The notes under the pieces were generated by a model, which saw only the letters and a list, made by a program, of their open reading frames with translations, did not search any database and was not told the origin of the DNA. A program made the translations under genes and the position numbers. DNA of 27,914 bases from Actinomycetota bacterium (GTDB lineage Bacteria; Actinomycetota; Actinomycetes; S36-B12): contig RGQW01000003.1 in the NCBI GenBank assembly GCA_010029945.1, positions 1-27,914 of the forward strand. The letters run 5' to 3'. Position 1 is the first letter of the stretch, and each line of letters opens with the position of its first letter. This document shows positions 17,390-25,177 of the stretch, one piece after another.

Positions 17390-18359
17390 TTCGCAGGTGA
17401 CGCGTACGGAGCGTCTCCTGAATCTGGTCATTGCTCTGCTGGCCGCTCATACGCCGGTGTCACGCCAGGTGGTGCAATCCAGCGTCGCCGGCTACGACCC
17501 AGCGGCGACGACTACGGCCTTTGAGCGCATGTTCGAGCGTGACAAGGATGAATTGCGGTCCATGGGCATACCCATCGAGACGGTCACCGATGCTCACGGT
17601 GAAGTGTTGGGGTATCTGATCGATACGTCCGAGTATGTGCACCGGGATGTCACCTTCGACGCGGACGAGCTGATGGCTTTGAACCTAGCGGCGCTGGTGT
17701 GGGACGACGCAATCTTGAGTGCGACCGCAACCACGGCTGTACGAAAACTCGAATCGACGGGGACGATCCCGTCCCTTGCGCCCGATGCAAAAGCGATACC
17801 GACCTTTGCTCATGTCAGCGCCAGCGACGCGGCCTTGCTGCCCCTGATGCGTGCCGTGCGTGATCGCAAGGTCGTTCGCTTCTCCTACCGCAAGCCGGGC
17901 GGCGACGGATCGACCAGACGTGTCGATCCGTGGTCGTTACACGCCGAGGACGGCCGTTGGTACCTCACCGGGTGGGATCACGAACGCACGAGTGCACGTA
18001 CTTTCCGCGTGTCACGTATCGAGGGTTCGGTCACCCTGACGGCCGAACCCACCACAACGGAGAGATCTGCTGCCCCCACGGCGAGCACGGAGGAGTCCGA
18101 GGAAGACGTCGAGATCGGCTTCGTTCTGCCGGAACGTCAAGGGGCGGAGTTGCGTCGTCACCCAACGCTTCGACCATCGAGCACTGGCAGTGACGCGGAG
18201 GGTTCCGGTCAAGCCCCGGTATTCACTATCCATGATTCACCGCGCCGAGCACTTGCGCTGTTGTGGCGTGCGGGACCACAGGTGTATCCGGTGTATCCAG
18301 AGCACGTGGTCTCTGCCTTCCATCAGGGCCTCCAACAACTGGCAGCCGATCACTCATGA
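17379..18359 (+). CDS. pafB: WYL-domain transcriptional regulator PafB
   Basis: PafB and PafC act together as the activator of the mitomycin-inducible DNA damage response in mycobacteria, binding single-stranded DNA through their WYL domains. This 326-residue protein has an N-terminal winged HTH (RTERLLNLVIALLAAHTPVSRQ to about residue 85). The WYL domain follows at about 150-220, with RFSYRKPGG, RVDPWSLHAEDG, the signature RWYLTGWD and ARTFRVSRI. A WCX C-terminal domain comes last. The start may be ATG 17379 or GTG 17397; neither has a clear ribosome-binding site. The stop overlaps the pafC ATG by 4 bases. Despite its name, it is not needed for pupylation itself. Confidence 0.92.
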   Translation: MSASSQVTRTERLLNLVIALLAAHTPVSRQVVQSSVAGYDPAATTTAFERMFERDKDELRSMGIPIETVTDAHGEVLGYLIDTSEYVHRDVTFDADELMALNLAALVWDDAILSATATTAVRKLESTGTIPSLAPDAKAIPTFAHVSASDAALLPLMRAVRDRKVVRFSYRKPGGDGSTRRVDPWSLHAEDGRWYLTGWDHERTSARTFRVSRIEGSVTLTAEPTTTERSAAPTASTEESEEDVEIGFVLPERQGAELRRHPTLRPSSTGSDAEGSGQAPVFTIHDSPRRALALLWRAGPQVYPVYPEHVVSAFHQGLQQLAADHS

Positions 18360-19312
18360 GCGAAACTGCGTCGGAGCGATTGTCCAGACTGTTGGCCCTT
18401 GTGCCGTGGCTTCGCGCGCACGATGGGATCACCATCACGGAAGCTGCTGCTCATTTCCAGATCTCAAACGAACAACTCTCCAAGGATCTGTGGCAGTTGA
18501 TCGTGTGCGGCATTCCCGGATATGGACCGGACCAACTTGTCGATATTCAGTTCTGGGACGACGACCGCATCCATGTCCTCGATGCGATAACCCTGGAGAA
18601 GCCGCTGCGTCTTACCGGTGAGGAGGTCGCGGCTCTACACCTTGGCCTGAGGGTTCTCAGCAACCTTCCCGGTGCCCAGCCCCAAGAGTCCATCTTGTCG
18701 GCGATGGTGAAGTTGGAAGCTCTCGCCGAACCGTCGCTCACCCTCGACATCACCATTCCCGATCAATCGGCTGTCGTGGCGACTTTGGACGACGCAATAG
18801 CCGGTGGAAGCGTCGTGGAAATTGAGTACGCATCTGGTGAAGCGGACCTCATCGAGCGACGTCGCATCCAACCGCGTACGAGTTTCTCCGTGGATGGGTT
18901 TGTGTACGTCCATGCATGGTGTTTTCGCGCGGATGACGTCAGAACCTTCCGGACGGACCGGATCGTGAGTGTTGAGCCAGCACCCGACCATCCGACACCG
19001 AGCAACCCCACCGGTGAAGACCCACCGGCACTGCGACGCGACCCCGACAACATGAGTGCCGCGCTGCTTCACATTGCCCCCGAAGGGCTGTGGATTGTGG
19101 ACTCTGAACCCGTGGTGCAGGTGGCCGAGGAGTCGGCCGAACCTGCGGGTGATGGCCCCAAGGATGGTGTGTTTGCGGAAATTCGCTATGCCTCGGTGGA
19201 TTGGCTCGTTCGGTGGGTCATGGGACACGGGGGCGTGGTTTCCGTTGTCGAACCTGAGGAGGTACGGGGCATGGTTCGCCAGGCTGCCGTATCCCGGCAG
19301 CAATCCGGCTAG
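18356..19312 (+). CDS. pafC: WYL-domain transcriptional regulator PafC
   Basis: PafC is the partner of PafB in the DNA-damage regulator. The 318-residue protein starts MSETASERLSRLLALVPWL with an HTH region (about 1-75), then a WYL-like domain around 145-205 (VVEIEYASGEAD, RRRIQPRTSFSVDGFVYVHAWC, VRTFRTDRIVSV) and a WCX domain at the end. The WYL tripeptide itself is replaced by VYV, unlike the intact WYL of PafB. ATG 18356 overlaps the pafB stop (ATGA), which fixes the start and gives co-translation. The TAG stop is also the first half of a possible tatA -10 box. Confidence 0.92.
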   Translation: MSETASERLSRLLALVPWLRAHDGITITEAAAHFQISNEQLSKDLWQLIVCGIPGYGPDQLVDIQFWDDDRIHVLDAITLEKPLRLTGEEVAALHLGLRVLSNLPGAQPQESILSAMVKLEALAEPSLTLDITIPDQSAVVATLDDAIAGGSVVEIEYASGEADLIERRRIQPRTSFSVDGFVYVHAWCFRADDVRTFRTDRIVSVEPAPDHPTPSNPTGEDPPALRRDPDNMSAALLHIAPEGLWIVDSEPVVQVAEESAEPAGDGPKDGVFAEIRYASVDWLVRWVMGHGGVVSVVEPEEVRGMVRQAAVSRQQSG

Positions 19313-19315
19313 CAT
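19310..19315 (+). promoter_or_regulatory. Possible -10 box for tatA, nested in the pafC stop codon
   Basis: TAGCAT begins with the pafC stop. Transcription would start near 19322, giving a leader of about 39 bases that opens with a hairpin. Confidence 0.3.
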
Positions 19316-19321
19316 GGGGGT

Positions 19322-19339
19322 GCACGGTTCCACCCGTGC
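19322..19339 (+). promoter_or_regulatory. Hairpin in the tatA 5' leader
   Basis: GCACGG (19322-19327) pairs with CCGTGC (19334-19339) across a 6-base loop. No T-tract follows, so it is not a normal terminator. It begins at the predicted transcript 5' end and could stabilise the mRNA. Confidence 0.35.
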
Positions 19340-19360
19340 GTAACCGAAGGAGCCTGGACC

Positions 19361-19672
19361 ATGCCCAACTTGCGATGGCAAGAACTGCTCATCATCGTCG
19401 CCCTGGTTCTCTTGCTTTTCGGAGCCAAGCGCCTTCCGGACGCTGCGCGTGGCCTGGGACGGTCCCTTCGCATATTCAAGGCGGAGACCAAGGGACTTGT
19501 TGACGGGGAAGAGGACGGCGAGACCGCAGCAGATGCTGCTGCGGGGTCTACCGCCCCGGCGCCTGCGCCTCCGAGCGCGATCGAATCACCCCCGCGCGAA
19601 GCACCCCCTGCAAACTCTGACCCCGTTGAACACGATTCTGGTGAGCGTTCCACGGAAACCAACAACGGCTAA
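19361..19672 (+). CDS. tatA: Sec-independent protein translocase subunit TatA
   Basis: TatA oligomerises to form the transport path for folded proteins with twin-arginine signals. The 103-residue protein has one N-terminal membrane helix (WQELLIIVALVLLLFG), the FGAKRLPDAARGLGRSLRIFK hinge and amphipathic helix, then an acidic, Ala/Pro-rich cytoplasmic tail. GAAGGAG lies 8 bases before the ATG. tatC follows 8 bases after the stop, so the two are co-transcribed; no tatB is seen here, as in other actinobacteria where it lies elsewhere. Confidence 0.95.
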   Translation: MPNLRWQELLIIVALVLLLFGAKRLPDAARGLGRSLRIFKAETKGLVDGEEDGETAADAAAGSTAPAPAPPSAIESPPREAPPANSDPVEHDSGERSTETNNG

Positions 19673-19680
19673 GCACCCCT

Positions 19681-20517
19681 GTGGCAGTTCAGGAGCAGGG
19701 GAACGAACAACACGCGGCGATGCCGCTTACCGAACATCTGCGTGAGTTGCGTTCACGCCTCGTTAAGTCGGGGATCGCCGTTGTTGTCGGCATGGTGGTT
19801 GGTTGGATCGCGTACCCGACAATTTTCGAACTTCTGAGCCAGCCCTTCGAGGGCGCAGTGGAGCAGGCCCAGAAAGAGGGTCGCGACGTCACCCTTGCCC
19901 TCACCGGGGTTACCGACCCCTTCATCCTGCAACTCCAGGTGGCGGCAATTGCGGGAATAGTTCTGGCCTCGCCCGTGTGGCTGTATCAATTGTGGCGATT
20001 CGTGACTCCCGGGCTGCACAAACATGAGAAGCGATGGGGGATCGCATTCGTTGCGGTTGCCTTTCCGTTGTTCCTCGCCGGCACTGCGTTGGCTTACTTC
20101 GTGCTGCCCTTTGGCCTCGAGATTCTCTTGGGCTTTACGCCGGAAAATGTGGAAAACATTGTCTCGGTCGACCGGTATCTCCGGTTCTTTATCCGAACGG
20201 TCATCGTTTTTGGAGTCGGCTTCCTGACACCCCTGTTCATCGTCACGTTGAATTTCGCCGGAATCTTGACAGGCAAGCGCCTGATGTCTTGGTGGCGGTG
20301 GATCATTTTCGTGGTGTTCATCTTCGCCGCGATCGCAACGCCGACCGGTGATCCCATCAACCTGGTGCTGCTGGCCGGACCGATTCTCATGCTGGTCGTC
20401 ATCGCCGTAGGTATTGCTCTTCTCAACGATCGGCGTCGAGCGCGCCGAGGCCTCGGCGAGCCGGACTATCGCGAATGGGATGACGATCAAGCCTCACCTA
20501 TCGATGAGAACTCGTGA
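19681..20517 (+). CDS. tatC: Sec-independent protein translocase subunit TatC
   Basis: TatC is the polytopic membrane receptor for twin-arginine signal peptides. The 278-residue protein has the N-terminal HLRELRSRLVKS motif, then the usual six membrane helices. YQLWRFVTPGLHKHEKRW in the first cytoplasmic loop and FGVGFLTPLFIVTLNFAGI are family signatures, as is IFAAIATPTGDP before the last helices. GTG 19681 has no clear ribosome-binding site. An ATG at 19720 (MPLTEHLRELR) would also give a complete domain and could be the real start. The stop overlaps the lipid kinase start as GTGA. Confidence 0.95.
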   Translation: MAVQEQGNEQHAAMPLTEHLRELRSRLVKSGIAVVVGMVVGWIAYPTIFELLSQPFEGAVEQAQKEGRDVTLALTGVTDPFILQLQVAAIAGIVLASPVWLYQLWRFVTPGLHKHEKRWGIAFVAVAFPLFLAGTALAYFVLPFGLEILLGFTPENVENIVSVDRYLRFFIRTVIVFGVGFLTPLFIVTLNFAGILTGKRLMSWWRWIIFVVFIFAAIATPTGDPINLVLLAGPILMLVVIAVGIALLNDRRRARRGLGEPDYREWDDDQASPIDENS

Positions 20518-21473
20518 TCAAGATCATCGTGAACCCCACTGCAGGTGGGGGCAGTGCGGTTGACCACGCCAGCACTCTCGCCCGAGCGTGTGCCGACGCA
20601 GGAATATCCGTGCATGTGCACGTCGCCGCGAATCGCGACGACAGTGTGCGCACTGCCATGGAGACCGCCCCCCGCGGACTAGTCGTCGCCTGTGGCGGTG
20701 ATGGGACCGTGCACGACTGCTTGCAAGGGGTCATGCGTGCCAAGGCTGCCTCTCCTCGCATCGCCATCTGGCCCGTGGGTACCGGTAACGACATCGATCG
20801 CGGTCTGCGCTTGACCAAGAACAGCCGGCCAACAGAGCCCACCACCACCGGGGGCGAACCACCGGCCAAATCCGAGGCCCCCGCGCCATCCATCGACAGT
20901 TTCATCGATGCGGTCTCCGATCAACGCTTTCGCTCCATTGATGTGGGTTCGGTTCACTGTGGAGACGCTGAGCCCCACTACTTTCTTGGTGTTCTGTCGT
21001 GCGGCTTCGACTCAGACGTCAACGAACGGGCCAATGCCATGCCGGCACGAGTGGGGAAGGCCCGGTACTTGCTGGGTGTCGCCCGAGAATTGCCGACGGT
21101 TCGCCCCCGCTGGTACTCCATTGACAGCGATGGCGAAGATCGCAGCATGGCGGGCATGGTGTTGGCCATCGGCAATGGTCCGGCCTACGGATCCGGCATG
21201 TTGGTGTGTCCCGGTGCCGACATGACCGACGGCGTCCTGGACGTGACATTGGTAACGAACGCGCCGAAGCGAACCTTCGTGTCGGTTCTGCCCCGCGTGT
21301 ATTCCGGCCGGCACATCGAGCACCCGTCCGTTACGGCCTGGACGGCTCGACAACTCCGGATCGACGCTCCGGACTCGATCGTCTATGCCGATGGTGAACG
21401 GATCGGGCCGCTTCCAGCCACCGTTGCGGTTCGTCACCGCGCCCTGGAGGTGCTGGACGCCCACCACGCCTAA
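20514..21473 (+). CDS. Diacylglycerol kinase/sphingosine kinase family lipid kinase
   Basis: This 319-residue protein has the DAGK catalytic domain: NPTAGGG at 7-13, the ATP/metal motif GGDGT at 61-65 and PVGTGND near 87-93. The C-terminal YegS-like beta domain includes YADGERIGP. The family phosphorylates diacylglycerol or related lipids; the exact substrate is not determined. An insertion of about 30 residues rich in Pro, Thr and Ala (101-130) follows GTGND and makes it a little longer than typical. It is coupled to tatC by a 4-base overlap. Its TAA stop is part of the predicted helY -10 box. Confidence 0.9.
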   Translation: MIKIIVNPTAGGGSAVDHASTLARACADAGISVHVHVAANRDDSVRTAMETAPRGLVVACGGDGTVHDCLQGVMRAKAASPRIAIWPVGTGNDIDRGLRLTKNSRPTEPTTTGGEPPAKSEAPAPSIDSFIDAVSDQRFRSIDVGSVHCGDAEPHYFLGVLSCGFDSDVNERANAMPARVGKARYLLGVARELPTVRPRWYSIDSDGEDRSMAGMVLAIGNGPAYGSGMLVCPGADMTDGVLDVTLVTNAPKRTFVSVLPRVYSGRHIEHPSVTAWTARQLRIDAPDSIVYADGERIGPLPATVAVRHRALEVLDAHHA

Positions 21474-21476
21474 GGT
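21471..21476 (+). promoter_or_regulatory. Predicted -10 box of a leaderless promoter for helY, nested in the upstream stop codon
   Basis: TAAGGT begins with the TAA stop of the lipid kinase gene and ends 7 bases before GTG 21484. It favours that start over GTG 21475, which overlaps the box. Confidence 0.4.
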
Positions 21477-21483
21477 GGCCGCT

Positions 21484-24225
21484 GTGTCTGGTGCGTCGCC
21501 TGCCGATCGCTATGCAGCGTCTCGGCAACGCTCGTCTGCGCCGCAGACCGAGCAGTTTGCCCGGCTATACGAGTTCGCACTTGATGAATTCCAGCTGACC
21601 GGGTGCCGCGCTCTCGAAGCCGGCCGCGGCGTATTGGTCGCCGCGCCGACGGGATCCGGCAAGACCGTTGTCGGGGAGTTTGCCATCCACTGTGCTGTGC
21701 AGTCGGGCACCAAGTGCTTTTACACCACGCCCATCAAGGCTTTGTCGAATCAGAAGTACGCGGAGTTGGTGGAGCGCTATGGACGCGACACCATCGGTCT
21801 CTTGACCGGTGATACCTCGATCAACGGCGAGGCTCCGGTGGTCGTGATGACCACGGAGGTTCTTCGCAACATGCTGTATGCAGGTTCCACCACCTTGGAC
21901 AACCTGAGCCACGTCGTGATGGACGAGGTTCACTATTTGGCGGATCGATTCCGGGGGGCCGTGTGGGAAGAAATCATCATCCACCTGCCGTTGGAGGTGA
22001 TCGTCACCGCGTTGAGCGCGACGGTGTCAAATGCTGAGGAATTCGGTGCGTGGTTGTCTGCCGTGCGGGGGGATACCGAAGTCATCGTGGAAGAGCACCG
22101 ACCTGTTCCGTTGTGGCAGCACGTGATGGCGGGACATCACCTGTATGACCTGTTCTCGGATGGGCATCACGTCAACCCTGAACTCATCGCCCTAGAGCGC
22201 GGAGTCCGATCAGGAACGCCCCGACCCGGCGGTTCACGACGAGCCTCGCGAAGTCGGCATCAGCGTCATCGGCGAACAAGGCTCACCCCGTGGCGCAGTG
22301 ATGTCGTGGAGAAGCTCGGCAGTGATGGCCTCCTGCCGTGCATCTACTTCTTGTTCAGTCGAGCCGGATGTGACGACGCGGTGCAGCAGTGTCTGCGCTC
22401 AGCTATTCGCCTCACGACCTCCGAGGAGCGACAACGCATCCGATCAACCATCGCCGAGCGAACCATGGGTATCTCAGACGACGATCTTGCGGCACTCGAC
22501 TACGTCGATTGGGCAGAAGCCCTTGAGAGAGGTATCGCGGCCCACCATGCCGGCATGCTTCCCGCATTCAAGGAAGTCGTCGAGGACCTTTTCCAGCAGG
22601 GGCTGATCAAGGTGGTCTTCGCAACCGAAACTCTGGCTCTGGGCATCAACATGCCAGCCAAGAGCGTGGTGTTGGAGCGACTGGTGAAGTGGAACGGCGA
22701 AGCGCATGCAGATTTGAGTGCGGGGGAGTACACCCAACTCACCGGGAGGGCCGGACGCCGTGGCATCGACGTCGAGGGCCACGCGGTCGTCCTATGGTCC
22801 GACGATCTCGATCCGGAGGTCCTGGCCGGACTAGCGTCCACCCGAACGTATCCGCTGAAATCGTCCTTTCGCGCGTCGTACAACATGGCCGTAAATCTGG
22901 TGGGGACCATGGGCCGCCAACGCGCGCGCGATGTGCTGGAAACGAGCTTCGCGCAATTTCAAGCAGATCAATCCGTTGTGGGCCTCAGCGCTGAGGCCAA
23001 GCGTCTGCGAGAGGCTCAGGATGGCTACCGGACAGCGATGTCCTGCCACCTGGGGGATTTCTCCGAATATGCCCGGATCCGCGAGGATCTTTCCCAGGCA
23101 GAGAAGACGGCCGGACGGCGAGCCCAGATGGCCCGAAAGACAAATGCCGAAAATTCCCTCATGGCGCTGCGGCCCGGTGACGTCATTCGCATACCGCGCG
23201 GCAAGCGTGCCGGGCCGGCCGTTGTTCTCACCGCAGCCGATCGACCCGCGGATCCTCGGCCGCAAGTCTTGACCGCCGAGCGGCAGATCCGACGCATTTC
23301 GACCGTCGAGGTGCCGGGTTCTTTGGATGTTGTGGGTCGCGTCAAAATTCCCCGCCACTTCTCTGCCAAGGACTCCGGCATGAAGCGCGATTTGGCTCAG
23401 CGGGCTGTCGCGGTAGCGGAATCGGCAGATAATGAAGGGGGCAGGAGCACACGCGCAGCGCAAGATGCCGTGGCTGAGTCCGGTGACGAAATCGCGGACA
23501 TGCGATCGCGGTTGCGGGCTCATCCCTGTCACGGTTGTGAAGAACGCGAAGCCCATGCCCGTTGGGCGGAGCGCTATTTCCGTGCAGAGCGACAGATAGG
23601 GGAATTGGATCGACGCATTGCCGCCCGAACGCACAGCATCGCTCGTCAGTTCGACCGGGTGTGCGAGACCCTGACGGAACTTGGATACCTCGAGGGAGCG
23701 GCGGACGATCTGCGCGTCACCGACCAGGGGCGCATGTTGGGCGTGTTGTATTCGGAATCCGACTTGCTCATTGCCGAATGCCTTCGTGCCGGCGTGTGGA
23801 GCGGATTGGCGCCTCACGAGCTTGCGTCGGTGGTGGCGGCGATCGTCTACGAGTCGCGGCGTTCAGAAGGAGAGGTGGGACCCGCGGTGCCCGGTGGCGC
23901 GGTGGAGGCAGCCCTCGCGGGGGTGCACCGCATTTGGGCGCGGCTGAGCGATATCGAGCGAGCCCACCGCCTCAACCCCGAGCCCGAACCCGACGCGGGC
24001 CTGGTCTGGGCCGTGTATCGCTGGGCACGTGGTGCGAGTCTGCTGACGGTGCTGACGAGCAATGACGTCAGCGCAGGGGACTTCGTCCGTTGGACCCGTC
24101 AGGTCATCGATGTGTTGGAACAGATTGCCCAGGCTGCGGCTGATCCGCAGGTGACGGAGGCTGCCCGCGAGGCAGTTGACGCCCTCGATCGAGGAGTCGT
24201 CTCCTTTCAGCCCACCGCACCCTGA
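21484..24225 (+). CDS. helY: Superfamily 2 DEAD/DEAH-box RNA helicase HelY (Ski2/Mtr4-like)
   Basis: This is a 913-residue ATP-dependent helicase. Walker A APTGSGKT is at 54-61, followed by TPIKALSNQ, LTGDTS, MDEVHYLAD (motif II), ALSATVSN (motif III) and QLTGRAGRRGID (motif VI). After the core come an rRNA-processing arch-like region and a C-terminal DSHCT helical domain (GVWSGLAPHELASVVAAIVYESR). This is the Ski2-like layout, so RNA processing is likely. A basic linker at 22195-22310 (about residues 238-276) has low third-position GC compared with the rest and may be affected by small indels. The last 19 bases overlap the convergent exonuclease gene. Confidence 0.92.
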   Translation: MSGASPADRYAASRQRSSAPQTEQFARLYEFALDEFQLTGCRALEAGRGVLVAAPTGSGKTVVGEFAIHCAVQSGTKCFYTTPIKALSNQKYAELVERYGRDTIGLLTGDTSINGEAPVVVMTTEVLRNMLYAGSTTLDNLSHVVMDEVHYLADRFRGAVWEEIIIHLPLEVIVTALSATVSNAEEFGAWLSAVRGDTEVIVEEHRPVPLWQHVMAGHHLYDLFSDGHHVNPELIALERGVRSGTPRPGGSRRASRSRHQRHRRTRLTPWRSDVVEKLGSDGLLPCIYFLFSRAGCDDAVQQCLRSAIRLTTSEERQRIRSTIAERTMGISDDDLAALDYVDWAEALERGIAAHHAGMLPAFKEVVEDLFQQGLIKVVFATETLALGINMPAKSVVLERLVKWNGEAHADLSAGEYTQLTGRAGRRGIDVEGHAVVLWSDDLDPEVLAGLASTRTYPLKSSFRASYNMAVNLVGTMGRQRARDVLETSFAQFQADQSVVGLSAEAKRLREAQDGYRTAMSCHLGDFSEYARIREDLSQAEKTAGRRAQMARKTNAENSLMALRPGDVIRIPRGKRAGPAVVLTAADRPADPRPQVLTAERQIRRISTVEVPGSLDVVGRVKIPRHFSAKDSGMKRDLAQRAVAVAESADNEGGRSTRAAQDAVAESGDEIADMRSRLRAHPCHGCEEREAHARWAERYFRAERQIGELDRRIAARTHSIARQFDRVCETLTELGYLEGAADDLRVTDQGRMLGVLYSESDLLIAECLRAGVWSGLAPHELASVVAAIVYESRRSEGEVGPAVPGGAVEAALAGVHRIWARLSDIERAHRLNPEPEPDAGLVWAVYRWARGASLLTVLTSNDVSAGDFVRWTRQVIDVLEQIAQAAADPQVTEAAREAVDALDRGVVSFQPTAP

Positions 24226-25145
24226 GCGAACCGCTCAACCCCCCATTCGGCAAGCAAGTTGTCCCACATCTGCGGATCGCTCGCTGAGGCGGGGATGGGT
24301 TCCATGATGACGTCGTTAAGGCGGGGGATGGGTACGTCACGCCGTATGGCCGCGACGCGTTCCGCGGCATCGAGGTATGCCGCGTTGTCCACAACAAGCC
24401 GTGCGAGTCGCGGAGTGAGTGGCTTCTCGACTGGTTCTGATGCGCTCGCCTGGCGAACCTTGTCCAGCGAACCGAAGGCGCTGATCAGTGCGACCGCGGT
24501 CTTTTCCCCAATTCCCGGCACACCGGGAAGCCCATCTGATGGGTCACCTCGCAAGATGGCGACGTCGAGGTACTGCAACGGGGACACACCGAAACGCTCG
24601 ACCACGGCGTCGGCATCCAGCAGCGGCCATGCATCCATTCCGCCCTTCACGGTCATGAGAACACGGACCGTACCTGAGACCAGCTGCACGAAATCACGAT
24701 CACCGGTGACAACAACCGTGGAGCGACCCGCCTTGCTTGCTGCCCGGGCAAGCGTTCCGGCGACGTCATCTGCTTCGAATTCCCGAACGCCCACCACCGG
24801 TACGCCCCACGCCTCCAAGATGTCTCGGATGGCACCAATCTGCGGGCCGAGTTCATCGGGCTCGGCCTCTTCGTCCCCCGTAGCGGACTCTTGTTCCAAG
24901 CGGTGGGTCTTGTAGCTCGGGATGAGATCCACCCGCCATTCGGGGCGCCAATCGGTATCCCACGCACACAGGAGTGTTCGTGGGTTGTACATGTCTCGCA
25001 GACGCTCAATGGTCTGCAGCACGCCACGGATTGCGTTGTGCGGGTGCCCATCGGGTGCAGTCATGGAGGTGGGGAGGGCATAGAAGGATCGGTAGTACAA
25101 CGACGCTGTGTCGAGGATCATGACGTCCACATTCGAGGTGGGCAC
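24207..25145 (-). CDS. 5'-3' exonuclease/flap endonuclease domain protein (PolA N-terminal-like)
   Basis: This 312-residue protein is a stand-alone version of the 5' nuclease domain of DNA polymerase I. It shows ILDTASLYYRSFYALP, CAWDTDWRPEWR, the acidic metal site FEADDVAGTLA, TGDRDFVQLV and the helix-hairpin-helix LPGVPGIGEKTA. Such nucleases remove RNA primers or flaps and are often present in addition to PolA in actinobacteria. The start is uncertain: GTG 25145 gives the longest product, but the ATG at 25121 (MILDTAS) fits the family N-terminus better. No good ribosome-binding site distinguishes them. It is convergent and overlapping with helY, and divergent from the pepQ-like gene 32 bases away. 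Confidence 0.9.
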   Translation of the reverse strand: MPTSNVDVMILDTASLYYRSFYALPTSMTAPDGHPHNAIRGVLQTIERLRDMYNPRTLLCAWDTDWRPEWRVDLIPSYKTHRLEQESATGDEEAEPDELGPQIGAIRDILEAWGVPVVGVREFEADDVAGTLARAASKAGRSTVVVTGDRDFVQLVSGTVRVLMTVKGGMDAWPLLDADAVVERFGVSPLQYLDVAILRGDPSDGLPGVPGIGEKTAVALISAFGSLDKVRQASASEPVEKPLTPRLARLVVDNAAYLDAAERVAAIRRDVPIPRLNDVIMEPIPASASDPQMWDNLLAEWGVERFAQGAVG

Positions 25146-25165
25146 GCAGGAAGTCTGGCACGCCT

Positions 25166-25171
25166 TACGGT
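25166..25171 (+). promoter_or_regulatory. Predicted -10 box of a leaderless promoter for the pepQ-like gene
   Basis: TACGGT ends 6 bases before GTG 25178. This supports 25178 as the original start even though the frame is later broken. Confidence 0.45.
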
Positions 25172-25177
25172 TAACCC

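Noticed and set aside
22831..23817. 328-residue minus-strand open frame inside helY
   Set aside because: It is antisense to helY with no motif, promoter or ribosome-binding site.
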